Below are positions 1 through 10,367 of a stretch of DNA of 64,000 nt, one piece after another. The translations under genes and the position numbers were made by a program. The stretch covers positions 143,214-207,213 of the forward strand of contig JAPEVC010000028.1 of assembly GCA_027946555.1 (NCBI GenBank), in the 5' to 3' direction. The DNA is from Gnomoniopsis sp. IMI 355080 (Eukaryota; Ascomycota; Sordariomycetes; Diaporthales; Gnomoniaceae). Under the pieces are notes generated by a model. The model saw only the letters and a list, made by a program, of their open reading frames with translations, ran no database searches and was not told the origin of the DNA. How positions within the stretch are numbered: the first letter of the stretch is position 1; every line of letters begins with the position of its first letter.

Positions 1-1062
1 AACACCCACCTCACCTGGCGCTGGTGTTTCTACATCAATCTGCCTCTTGGGGCGGTCACAGCTATCTTGGTCACTGTGCTGCTCCATATCCAACACATCA
101 AGCCCGTCTTGGGCTCGCCTGCGCAGTTCATCAAGCGCCTGGACCCAATCGGAACTATCATCTTCGTGCCCTCCATCGTCTGCCTGCTATTAGCCCTTCA
201 GTGGGGAGGCCTCACCTACGCCTGGTCTTCCGGTCGCATTATAGCTTGTCTGGTTGTCTTTGCCCTCACCTTTATCGGCTTTTGGGTTTTGCAATTCTTC
301 CTCGGCCAGAACGCTACTGTGCCCAAACATATCATCACTAACAGATCGATAGCAGCCGCGTCTTTCTTTGGGCTCTGCATCGGTGGTTCATTCTTCATCT
401 TCATCTTCTACGTTCCTATATGGTTCCAAGCCATCAAGGGTACCAGTGCTATGACTTCGGGCGTATACTGCCTCCCGCTCGTCCTAGCCGAGATCGTTGC
501 CATTGCCGTCTCTGGAGGCCTGGTCACCAATTTCGGACAGTACGCACCTTTCTTCATCGCCTCGTCGGTGGTGTCCAGCGTCGGCGCTGGACTGACTACG
601 CTCCTGAAAGTTCACACTTCACAAGCAGCGTGGGTGGGTTTCACCTTCCTCTACGGCCTCGGCATTGGCTTCGGATTCCAGCAGGGCGGGGTGGCCGCAC
701 AGGCTGTCCTCCCGGCAGCAGACGTGGCTGTGGGCACAACCGTGGTGATGTTCCTACAGATTTTCGGCGGGGCCGTCTTTGTTTCGGCCGCCAACAACAT
801 CTTTGACACCAGACTTGTTTCTAATCTCCAGAATCTGGACATCTCAGGTCTCAATCCGTCCGAGATTGTTGCCCTAGGTGCTACCGGGTTCCGCTCGGCT
901 GTGAGCGCTGCCGATCTGCCCGCAGTGCTCGTTGCGTACAACGAGGCGATCGTGCAAACCTTCAAGCTCGGTCTTATCCTGACATGCGTCAGTATTGTTG
1001 GGGCCGTTCTCGTCGAGTGGAAGAGTGTGAAAGGGAAGACGATTGTTGCGGCTGCCGCTTAG
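1..1062 (+). CDS. MFS efflux pump (DHA2/14-TM type), 3' part only
   Basis: The reading frame is open from the first base of the window, so the gene begins to the left; the visible part is 353 residues. It opens with the motif WRWCFYINLPLGAV, typical of drug:H+ antiporters of the DHA2 group, and continues with about eight hydrophobic spans. Near the end the Gly-rich stretch around GLGIGFGFQQGG and the segment VGTTVVMFLQIFGGAVFVS match the C-terminal half of fungal toxin and multidrug efflux pumps. It acts in the plasma or vacuolar membrane. With an FSH hydrolase and a Zn2Cys6 regulator just downstream, it is a candidate exporter for the nearby metabolite cluster, which is inference from position. 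No stop codon breaks the visible part. Confidence 0.9.
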   Translation, partial: NTHLTWRWCFYINLPLGAVTAILVTVLLHIQHIKPVLGSPAQFIKRLDPIGTIIFVPSIVCLLLALQWGGLTYAWSSGRIIACLVVFALTFIGFWVLQFFLGQNATVPKHIITNRSIAAASFFGLCIGGSFFIFIFYVPIWFQAIKGTSAMTSGVYCLPLVLAEIVAIAVSGGLVTNFGQYAPFFIASSVVSSVGAGLTTLLKVHTSQAAWVGFTFLYGLGIGFGFQQGGVAAQAVLPAADVAVGTTVVMFLQIFGGAVFVSAANNIFDTRLVSNLQNLDISGLNPSEIVALGATGFRSAVSAADLPAVLVAYNEAIVQTFKLGLILTCVSIVGAVLVEWKSVKGKTIVAAAA

Positions 1063-1704
1063 AGACGGGCGTGGGCCTTGTTCTAGCGTCAATACACGCC
1101 CAGGCGGCCATAGGGGAGGAGAACCTGATGTAAGCCAACTATGATCCTTGAAACAACAGCTGCTTTGCATATCATCGTAATCTAATGCTGACTCTTTCTC
1201 TTAGAGGAGAAGGAAGATGCTGTATCAACTTTAGCGAAAACGAGGTTCGCGAGCAGGACTCAAGTAGTGCCTAGATATGGCAGACGGCCGAGATAGAATA
1301 CATACCAGGACCAGTCTCGAGAATTTTACTTCAAAGAACTTAAAATTTGTGGTCGAATCCGAGGCGGACATCTTGCCAACAGTATCTACCGAGATGTGTA
1401 AGGTAGGTATGCAACTGGCAGGAAGAGCATCAAGGCAAAAATCTCTCCAGTTCAAAAAGAAAAATCTCAATAAAAGACCTCATTTCTCATTTCATGTCGC
1501 GACGAATCATTCAATAATTTCGGGACCAGTAACGAATTGTGAAACTTGAAACCGGGCCTAGCACATTAACCGTGAACATTTAGCCATCCACTCTTCTAGG
1601 TATCTCTCCTCAAGTAGGTAGGTACGTGAAAGTAATAAGAGTATAACCCGTAATAGTCACGAAAAAAAGTATGACAATAGGCGCCGGGACGGAATTTCAT
1701 TCGT
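1063..1704. other. Intergenic, convergent 3' ends
   Basis: About 640 bases between the pump and the oppositely oriented hydrolase. I see no gene. It holds a run of TAGGTA-like words near 1597-1626, part of the dispersed palindrome family described elsewhere. Confidence 0.6.
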
Positions 1705-2679
1705 CTATACTTCTCGGATCTGACAGCGCAGCCATAGCAAAGACTCGGATATCTCCTGCGACACGGGGGTGTTTCGGGGTATTTCATGACCACCATTGTG
1801 GTCGAAGACGCGCCGGGGCCCACGGCAAAAGGACGCAAGCTGAATGGCCGAGGGATACCTGGGATCTTTGAGTCCATAGACATGCACAGTTGGTATCTGA
1901 GGAGCGAGGCCCTCGGGTAAGCGCGTCAAGTCTAAGCCGAACACGTCCGTGTTATCCAGCTGCGGCAGCCGCTTGGGATCGTAGTCATCCTGGCTGCCTG
2001 TAGCCCTATGCGATAAAGTCTCGACATCTGTCCACAGCCCATCGACCCGTCGCCTCCTCGCTCCGGGGTCGAGGGCCCGGATGTCGGCCACGCGCTGCTC
2101 GACTGCCCCAGCCTTGCGGTGAAGGTCCTCGGCGGATGCCTGGTTAATATCCCAGGCCCTCTGGGGCACCGACAGCCCAAGTTCCTCAAAGATATTGAAC
2201 GGCAGCCCGCCGCAGATGAAGACGGCCGCGCGGAAGGGCAGCGGCTCGTGAGGCCGCTCGTTCTGGTGCTGGATGATGAGACCGGCCGCAGCCGCGCAGC
2301 CTTGAGAGAAGCACATAAGCGCGTCGAAAGGCGTTCCCGTGGCTCTTGCAGCGGTAAGACGTTGGAGGATCCACTCGTGGCTAGCTTTTACCTCGCTCGC
2401 ATCCTGGGACCGGTAAAAGGTGTAATATGGCGGTGAGAAGAGGGTGCCTATGCCAGGCGCTGGACCGCTGGCGTGTGGCGCATCGACAAACTCAAATATA
2501 TACTGGTCTTGGGGTAGTAGGGCCCGGAAGGCGGCTAGGAGAGGCAGTTCAGTGAAGGTGTCCTCTGGTTGGGATTGAGAGTATGCGGGCATGGAAGGAA
2601 TAGAAGGACTGCACCCACCTGTCTGTTTCTCAAAGATAGAGGCACTAGTTCCAGCACCGTGGAGGCAGAGCACCCTCAT
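1705..2679 (-). CDS. FSH-family serine hydrolase (candidate polyketide thioesterase)
   Basis: This is a 324-residue alpha/beta hydrolase of the FSH1 (family of serine hydrolases) type. The start is placed at the ATG whose product begins MRVLCLHGAGTSASIF, the usual N-terminus of this family; the frame is open upstream but only through non-ATG codons. The catalytic triad is visible: nucleophile Ser in CFSQG, Asp in GLKDPRYPS and His in NGGHEIPR near the C-terminus. There is no signal peptide, so it should be cytosolic. Known members such as LovG release the chain from highly reducing PKSs that lack a thioesterase. The HR-PKS at 19.6-28 kb lacks one too, so this hydrolase is a reasonable release partner, but it is 17 kb away and other roles (esterase) are possible. 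Confidence 0.85.
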   Translation of the reverse strand: MRVLCLHGAGTSASIFEKQTGGCSPSIPSMPAYSQSQPEDTFTELPLLAAFRALLPQDQYIFEFVDAPHASGPAPGIGTLFSPPYYTFYRSQDASEVKASHEWILQRLTAARATGTPFDALMCFSQGCAAAAGLIIQHQNERPHEPLPFRAAVFICGGLPFNIFEELGLSVPQRAWDINQASAEDLHRKAGAVEQRVADIRALDPGARRRRVDGLWTDVETLSHRATGSQDDYDPKRLPQLDNTDVFGLDLTRLPEGLAPQIPTVHVYGLKDPRYPSAIQLASFCRGPRRVFDHNGGHEIPRNTPVSQEISESLLWLRCQIREV

Positions 2680-2925
2680 GATTTCTTCGTCTACCTTCGG
2701 TTGTTCGTAACAAGACTTTAAGCTAAGAGCCAACGAACACAGCTGCGATAGTATCAGCCTAAAAAAGGCTATTGGCACTTCTCGAGCTCCTGCAATGCTG
2801 CGTAAACACCTGCAAAGGGGCCCTGAAGGTTATATACAAAAAGCGGCCTCCAGGGCCCGGGCAGCTAGCGCAAGCTCAATATTGACTGTCAGTTGACTTA
2901 TAATTACACCCAAATACACCGTTGG

Positions 2926-2949
2926 CTACCTAAGTACCTAGGTAGCTAC
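2926..2949. repeat. Dispersed TACCTAGGTA-type palindrome
   Basis: Two near-palindromic units CTACCTAAG and TACCTAGGTAG stand next to each other upstream of the hydrolase. The same word recurs at many intergenic places in the window. Confidence 0.6.
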
Positions 2950-4445
2950 AACTACACCACGACTACAGCTCCATTCTTTGTCCAATTTCACTAGGCTCAT
3001 TCTTCAACATCTTCTGCTTACCACCTAAATGGATATTCCCAGTATTATGGGGTCGGTAACGCGGGAGGAGATTACAAATACCGCAAGCGGCCTTCAATGA
3101 CATCTCTACACAAGCGGTCGGGCTCATAGGGGCCACGAAGTTGAGCCGCAGGCCGTATTTATTTAGTCTCTATAGGCCACCGCAAGGCTTTCGCTCTCTG
3201 GCCCACTGCTGGCCGTGACCGAGCTTACCCAGCATGGCCTGCCAGGCTTGCGTAGTCAGTACAGTCAGACGGCGCAAGCCCCCCAACATGAAGAAACGTA
3301 GGATTGGTGGAGCCTGCTGGCATGAACCGACGCACTTCTCGTGGGTTCCTCAGAGAGCGGTTGCCCTGCCCGTGTCAGGCCCCCAGGAGTGAGCTGTATG
3401 TGCAGTGGGTCTCAGGATTAGCTTACCGATCCCTCGGACCGTCCTGAAGTCGATATGGCGAACACGGCCTGGATGCTCTTTTTACCGTTGGTCCGTGTCT
3501 GTCAAGTTCGTGATTTGGCTGCATTAGACCGTTCTATTATTGCTTACATGCGTCTAACTGTAGAGACGTCGGCGCGAAGTACCTATTACAGACTTATTTG
3601 TGGGGACCTTCCAACAACTCCCCACTGTTTACGACGCACTTACGAGGCCGGTCCCCTGAGCGGTTTCAATTTATTCAATCCGTCAGCCTGTTGGTGCCCA
3701 AGTGGCTTGAAAAAGACGGTACTGCCACTTTTCAAGAGACAGCGGCACAAACGTACGTCCCGTTGGTTCTTTCAATATTTAGAGAGCGGGGATGCGTGCC
3801 CTATGCCCCGTGACTGCAGCTCGAAGGAATATATAATACAGGATTGTATGATTGCATGTACGAATTGCTCTACTGACTGGCAAAGGAGTTGTTTAGAACT
3901 GCTCAACTTCAGCTTCTCAACATCAATTCCAACGATTCCACCGATTCATGCTAGGTAATTAAACCTAGGTATTCGCATGTTTTCAAAGCACATGTGACAT
4001 GATAGTGACCCTAAGGCTAATCCTTAGGGAACCCAACCCATTATCCAAGTACCTTAAGTTCAGTGAAGGCAGCTTGGTCTGTCTTCAATGATTAACAGTT
4101 TCAGCCCGAGATAAGCCAGGGTGTTAGTGTTGAATTATTGATGTTGAAGGATGAAAGGAAGGAATACCTACCTGGGTATGTACCTACTTTTCTGCAAGTG
4201 TCAAACGAGATATCGTGCCACTTTACATGACCTAGTAGTATACTCCACTCTTCCTCATGTCTGCATCTATACGGACCAAAAAGCGACCGTCGGAGGCAGA
4301 CGTATTGAATACTTAGATCCAACCTAGCCGGGCCAGATTAGTTGAGCTGTACATAGAGCTGATCAATTACCTTGCTCGCCTATTCTTAAGCGCGACCTCA
4401 AGTTTTCCCGCGCGCCTGCGTGTAACACCAGTCAAGAAGAAGCAA

Positions 4446-4463
4446 GACGACGACGACGACGAC
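4446..4463 (+). repeat. (GAC)6 microsatellite in the leader of the regulator
   Basis: Six perfect GAC triplets end 13 bases before the ATG of the Zn2Cys6 regulator, probably within its 5' untranslated region. Confidence 0.8.
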
Positions 4464-4476
4464 GCCCAAATTAGTG

Positions 4477-4844
4477 ATGTCAGAAACACCGCGTCTCCGG
4501 GACTCATGTGACGCCTGTGCGCAGGCCAAGGTCAAGTGCTCCAAGAAGAAGCCGGTATGCGCCCGCTGCCGGGACAAAAAGCTCATCTGTCACTTTGCCC
4601 CGTCTGCCCGGTACGGCCGACTGCCCGCCTCCGCGAGGGCCGTCAAGGGTATATCAGCGAGATACACCTCCACAGTGTTGCGGCCTCCCCGTCCGTGGGA
4701 GAGTCGGCAACCATCTCCCCACAATGTCGACACCACTGGTAGAGATGAAAGTCGAGGTCAACAGCAACCCTCATCACCACAATCCCCTGCCTCCACTACG
4801 AGCGGTGCCGCCCAAGCCCTCTCCTTTTCCTTACTGCCACCACC

Positions 4845-4875
<31 letters not shown>

Positions 4876-5907
4876 CATGCATGCGTAATGCCGGTTCCTT
4901 CGTACGCATTAGCCCTAAACTCTCATTCGACGGACAACGCCGCCCTGGCTGGTGACGTGGCATTCCTGACCCCCATGGACGGCGACATGGAGTTCACCTG
5001 GGACATGGACATGTCTGCAAATGCCTTTCACTCGGCCCAGGGCACCGATTCACCGATATCCGGGGACGATTCCAGCCCGTGGTATCCAGATTTTACATTC
5101 GCCGACGCCTCGCTAACCGCCGCAACCGATTCTGCCTGGCCCAACGACATATATCCGTCGCCCAGGATCTCAAACCACGCTACCGTTGCCACTACCACGA
5201 CCTCTTTAGGCATAGAGTTACTCAATAGAGGCCACTGCATCAAAGACAGCAGCATCAATCAGTCGGACGATGTTCCCATATGCCCGCTTGCCAGCGCAGC
5301 CATCATCTCCTCCTCCTCCCGAACTACTTCCGGACACAGCTGCCTCACCGAAGCCATCGAAATCCTCAAATCCATGAAGGGGGAACGCGCCGCTCATACG
5401 GCGGCGGCAGCGGCAGCGGCAGCTCCCTTCAAGACCATGGTGTCGGCCAACCACCGCGCGCTGGCCCGTGCCACAGCTATCCTCGAGGCTCGCGAATGCC
5501 AGTGCGCCGCTGTGGACTATCACGTCATGGTCATAGCCATTCTTATCGCGGCCGAGGCCGCGGAGCAGTTCTCAGCCGCCGTGCGGCGGGGCTGTGGCGG
5601 AAGTGGCCCGCCGTCGGACGGCGGAGATGCGGGTGTTCGGGACCTCGCTCGCTTAGTCCGCGGCGAGATACACCAGCTGATGCACATCATCGAGGCCCGG
5701 ACGATTTGCGAGGATAGACTGGTACGGGCCGGCCCCGCCGCTACCGCCGCGGCGTCTCCCTCGCCCGGTGGCCTGTCGTCCGAGTATGCCCGGGCGGTGT
5801 TGTCATCGGTTTTAACCCAGCTCGAGGCCGATCTCCGCGCCAAGCTGCGCTCTCTGGCTAAGGATACGACAAGGATTCTGCAGCAGTTATGGGAACCGTC
5901 GGAGTAA
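4477..5907 (+). CDS. AflR-like Zn2Cys6 transcription factor
   Basis: A 476-residue protein in one exon, starting MSETPRLRDSCDAC. Residues about 11-38 carry a Zn(II)2Cys6 binuclear cluster with spacing C-x2-C-x6-C-x6-C-x2-C-x6-C (CDAC...C, then CARC...C), followed by a basic linker GRLP as in AflR-type regulators. The middle is low complexity, with a run of eight Pro and five Thr from CCA and ACA triplets at 4837-4875 and a later Ala run. The C-terminal third (CLTEAIEIL, then ECQCAAVDYHVM and a helical tail) resembles the AflR regulatory domain. It is nuclear. AflR-type factors usually bind palindromic TCG..CGA sites in promoters of their own metabolite cluster. It is the only regulator in the window and may control the PKS cluster, 14 kb away. 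Confidence 0.9.
4837..4875 (+). repeat. CCA/ACA triplet repeat inside the regulator gene
   Basis: Eight CCA triplets followed by five ACA triplets, in frame, encode a Pro8-Thr5 tract. Such coding microsatellites often vary in length between strains. Confidence 0.85.
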
Positions 5908-7210
5908 GCTGTTCTCAGGAACTACCTATGAATAGGTTCCACCTAGGCGTCGCAGAATTAGTTGCAGCTATATAACGGCCATTCGACTTCTAGATTACTG
6001 ATGAGGTACAGCGCGTTTTTGTTAGCTATATTATTACTTATATTCAAGCTGTAGAATATCAGGCTCGGGACGCTTGCTATTCATGCAGGATTGCCCTGAA
6101 CTAGCACGATCAATAGGGTACCAGGTATTATAATGGCAGCGACGGCAATGAGCCAGGTTGTCACCGCCATTGCACAGGCGATAAGTCTCTTCCGCCTGGA
6201 GTTCAGGGTGTCAGTTCAGTAAGTAGGTACCTAGGTATTTTAGCGATCACGGAAAGTACATAATAGATTAAGACCACTGAAGCTGAGACATATGTGAGAC
6301 CTTGCCGAATCTTGAGGTTGAAAAGAGACAAAAGGTCGCCGAGTACCGAAAACGACATGTAGTATAGTTCTGCCCAAGCTATTGCGACCCTCGGAACTGT
6401 TATTCGGGCGGCTGTGAGACGGATGAACGGGGCCCTTCAACGACGGGCGAATGTAGGTCAGTTTCGCTGGGAACAAAACTTGTATGGGCACCTAATTTGG
6501 TGATTGTTTTTTCTTATATGGCTACTGTGGAAGTGGAAACCATTTCTGTTCCGAGGCCAATAGCTGTAGTGGCACATGCACAGGCTGACAATTTCAGGAC
6601 TGACCTGGATGAGCATCTAACCGAGCATACCGTCATTCCCATTTCTATAAGGCGTGCGAGCATTTGTACCTTTTCCGAATGTAAATAGCTTGGCGGGAAC
6701 TATGTACTTCGAGAACTTTGCAATGGCTCCTGCGAGGATGCTGCAAGCTTTAGAACCAGGGGCTACAACGCACCGATGGATGAATCTGGAAATGGACGGG
6801 TAGTGTACGGCGAAAGTTTTCAATGCAAGACCGCCACTTCCTCGATTTTTTGGGCAATGTGGTGGTAATATAAGGTGTACAGAAAGTGTGGTAATTGTAG
6901 CAGCAATTGAGGAGAGGTCTGGTAGGTGGAGACCAGTGCCGTGACCTGGTAGTTGTGGTGTTGAGGCAAATAGAAGAATTATTTGATGTGCTGTTCTGAA
7001 AACGGGTCTATTGCTCTGTTCCTGGAATGAACGCCGCATGTCTAATTCAACGTATAAAACCAAACAGCGGCTGAAGATCAATGGCCCGTACATATCAAGC
7101 GGGGTTAACTTGACTCTGACCACCCATCCCCACTCCCCACTACTCCCACACATTTTCTGTTATCAATTTCATCGCTGTTATTCATTGCTAGTAGTGAAAA
7201 GATCGCCACA
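5908..7210. other. Intergenic, no gene seen
   Basis: About 1.3 kb between two plus-strand genes. The ORF on the minus strand at 6617-7153 has no recognisable motif and no supported start. A palindrome of the GTACCTAGGTA type lies at 6224-6238 and a shorter copy at 5934-5948. Confidence 0.5.
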
Positions 7211-8552
7211 ATGCTGTCTCTTCTCGCTGTGACGGAGTCACTAAAGACTATTCCGCGGAGAGGCTGGGTGATCCGTGGGGTGAAGGAGCCTGAGAGTGTT
7301 GGCGATCATATGTATCAGATGGCTGTCATATGCCTCGCGTATCCTTGGGTAGGAGTCACGACGTTGTTTCCTCGCATCTACTCACAAATCTACAGAGAAC
7401 CGAGTTCGAACGAGCTCAAGCTATCGAAATGGCTATCGTCCACGACGCGCCTGAAGCTGTTGCTGGAGATATAACCCCTTCAGATGGGGTTAGTCGCGGT
7501 AGTTCAAACCCATCTGCTTGCTACGCAACAATTATCGCTAATAGATAAGAAAGAGAGGAAGCAGGAGCTGGAGAGTCTCGGGTTGGCATATTTGTGTTGT
7601 TTGGCAAGGCAAAACGATAATCAGCTACTAGCCTACCGGTTCAAACGTCTCTGGGACGAATTCGAGGAGGGCAGAAGCCCTGTTGCCAAGGTTGTGAATC
7701 AGGTTGACTTGCTTGAGGCGATGCATCAAGCATTACAATATACTAAGCGGTACCCTCACCTCGACTTCAGCGACTTCAAGAGTCACAGGGACGATATCCA
7801 CGACCCCTGGCTTGCACTACAGGCAGACGAAGTCCTCCGTCAATGGGCTGCATTTGACCTCCGCAAGAAGTCAAGTTTGATTGTGATATTCGTGATTGGA
7901 GGACCTGGGGTTGGTAAGGGTACTCAATGCGGGCGTGCCGCCGAGCACTTCGGATTCGATCATATCTCGGTCGGCGAGTTGCTGCGAATAGAGGGCAACG
8001 ATGCTGAGTCGGTGTTCCAAGAATTCATCCAGGATAGCTTCAAAAAGTCCATCGTCGTTCCTGCGTCTCTGGCTATGCGACTGCTCGAACGGAGAATCCG
8101 AAGCGCACAGGAACAGGGCAAGGTTGGAGTCCTCGTGGATGGGTTCCCACGGGGCTCAGAACAGCTCAAAGCCTTTGAAGAACAGGTATGCTGAACGTTC
8201 CACAGTTGTAGATAAACTGACCACAGACAGATTCCGATTCGATATGCAACTGTCATTATGGACTGCGCCCAGGAGATACTGTGCCAACGGCTCTCGAGCC
8301 GCGCGGGAACTTCGGGACGACCTGATGACCAGCCAGACTTGATAAAGCGGAGGGTACAAACCTTTTACAAAGACAAAGACGAAGTTCTGAAGCTGTTATC
8401 AAACAACTATTTCAAGAGAGTAAGTGTACAGCTTTCAGTAGTATATATATATAACTGACTGTCCTGAGATCGAGTGCAATGGTTCTATCCAAGAAGTAGA
8501 GGCTGTGTTCCAGCATGCTTTACAGGATATCATCAACAGATATAGTGGCTGA
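7211..8552 (+). CDS. HD-domain nucleotidase fused to UMP/CMP-kinase-like domain
   Basis: Five exons (7211-7348, 7396-7488, 7550-8185, 8231-8419, 8469-8552) give 379 residues; all joins keep frame. The N-terminal half (about 1-190) is an HD-domain protein of the HDDC2/YfbR 5'-deoxynucleotidase group: TESLKTIPRRGWVIRGVK, metal His in GDHMY, the HD pair in AIVHD with PEAVAGDITPSDG, and a further Asp in QVDLLEAM. A P-loop NMP kinase follows from about residue 208: VIGGPGVGKGTQC, then HISVGELLR, the NMP-binding VDGFPRG, and the LID and C-terminal part ending IECNGSIQEVEAVFQ. HD enzymes of this type remove phosphate from dNMPs, whereas UMP/CMP kinases phosphorylate NMPs. The fusion suggests a nucleotide-salvage role, which is inference. 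Nothing links it to the PKS cluster. The 61-base second intron uses GTTAGT. Confidence 0.85.
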
Positions 8553-8725
8553 AGCAAGAATGTGGAATTTTCTTTAATAACTTGTTCATAAGCCCTCTCG
8601 GGCGGAGAAAGGTAGCAATGTTGCAAATCAAGAGTTGCGTCCGTTCTACCTTGGTCTTGGTACCGAGGGCTCGCCAAGTCGGGTCTCTGGATCCTCAAGC
8701 CAATCATCAACATCCAGAGGTACTA

Positions 8726-10367
8726 TCAGTGTGGCCTAGCGTAAATTGCCTGCAGGTTGGAATAGGCCTTCATTCCTTCTACACCCCATTCAACGCCATA
8801 TCCACTCTGCTTGTGACCACCAAAGGGGATGTTGGGCATAATCTCTGCATGTGTGTTTATCCATACATTGCCCGATTTGAGTTGCTTCCTTATGCGAGTG
8901 GCTTGTTCCGCGTCGCGAGTCCACACGGAAGAACCGAGTCCAGTCTCGGTCTCGTTAGCTCTCTGGATGGCATCGGACTCATCCGACCACTTCAGCAGAG
9001 GGAGCACGGGACCTAGCAGAGTCAATATTTGCAAAGGTGAGTTGAAGCCCACTCGATAAATACCCAACAGGATGATATACTAACCGAATTGTTCCTGCTT
9101 CACGACGGCCGAGTCTTCTGGTGGGTTATCGATGATGGTGGCGGGAAGATAGAAGCCCTTCTTTTCAGCAATTGGCTGGGTCCCCCCCGTCGCGATATTG
9201 ATTCCAGACCTTTCGACGTCTTCCAGCATATACTTGAGACGCTTGAAGCTATTTTCGCTTGCCACAGGTCCTAAGAATGAGGTCTCGTCCACTCCGACTT
9301 GAAGAGTTCCTACGTGCTCCACCAACGCAGCCAAGAACTCGTCGTAGACAGATTCGTGGACGTAAACACGCTTAATGGCCATGCATACTTGGCCCGAGTT
9401 GCAAAATGCGAACATGGCAATCTTTGTCGCCGTGGCTACGGGATCGACGTCGGCGCAGATAATAGCAGGATCATTACCGCCTAGCTCAAGTGTCACGCGC
9501 TTGAGGGTGGCGCTGCATGACTTTGTGACAGCCTTCCCAGCCGTACCAGAACCTATGACTATTGTTTTAGTATGCGAACAGACTCGTCCGGCCGCTTTGA
9601 CTGGTGAGAAGCCTTACCAGTGAAGCTAATCATGTCCACGTCGGAATGGGCACTGAAGTGAGGTCCAAGATCGTCATCTCCGCTCAGAGCTTGGAGGACG
9701 CCCGGAGGGAAGAAGCGCATTCCAAGCTCAACCAGTTTCATGCAGGCATACGGCGCGAGCGGGGACGGCTTCAGTATGAAGGAATTTCCGGTCAGCAAGG
9801 CCGGGCCAATCTTTCCACAAGCGAGGAAGATGGGATAGTTCCAGGGGACAATCCCTACCACCACACCAAGAGGCGTATAATGGGTGGAAATTTTGCGCTC
9901 AGGCGTATCCTCGAGGACCTCCTCAGGAAGGGATAAGCCGCAGAAACCTTTCAGGAAAGCCAAGCCCGTAGCGACCTCGTGCCGAGCCCACAAGATCTAT
10001 TTGAAAGAGTCAGTATTTGGGAACTAGCACATATGGAAGTATCCCAACCACTGACCGGCTTCCCTTGCTCCTTATTGAGCAGCTGGACAAAGTCCTCCGT
10101 GTGAAACTCCAAAGCGTCGATGAAGCCCTCAAGAGCCTTTACTCGCTCTTCCCATGGAACTTCAGCCCATTGCTTTGCTGCCTTCTGGGCTGCTGCCACT
10201 GTCTTGTTTACATCTTCTGCAGTACTCAGAGGAATTTGGGGGTTTTGTTCCAGAGTGGAGGGGCTAATAGTGTGTCGCGTCTTGGCTGTGCTTGCGAGTT
10301 CTCCATCAATGATGTTGTGAAAGGTGGTCAAGTCCAAATGGGTGCTGTTCAAAGGATTGGAAGCCAT
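8726..10367 (-). CDS. NAD(P)-dependent aldehyde dehydrogenase
   Basis: Four exons on the minus strand (10056-10367, 9618-9996, 9085-9552, 8726-9012) give 481 residues, the normal size for the ALDH superfamily. The start ATG is at 10367 (MASNPLNSTHLDL). Features seen: VGIVPWNYP of the cofactor fold, the FTGSGTAGK turn, general base Glu in LELGGNDPAII, and catalytic Cys in NSGQVCMAIKR. The C-terminal PFGGHKQSGYGVEWG is typical. It oxidises an aldehyde to the acid using NAD(P)+ in the cytosol. The substrate cannot be told; it could serve general detoxification or the neighbouring pathway. The closest general resemblance is to fungal ALDHs of the vanillin/salicylaldehyde type, low certainty. Confidence 0.92.

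Larger units (their letters stand above)
2680..4476. other. Intergenic stretch, no supported gene
   Basis: About 1.8 kb between the divergently transcribed hydrolase and regulator. Several ORFs exist, the longest about 500 bases at 3455-3958, but they have no recognisable domain, no good start context and odd composition. TACCTAGGTA-type palindromes lie at 2926-2949 and 3949-3975, and a short sequence near 3527-3550 recurs at 41577-41600. Confidence 0.5.

Noticed and set aside
3455..3958. 167-codon ORF between the hydrolase and the regulator
   Set aside because: No recognisable motif, unusual composition with many Cys and Leu, and a poor start context; the region resembles decayed repeat DNA.
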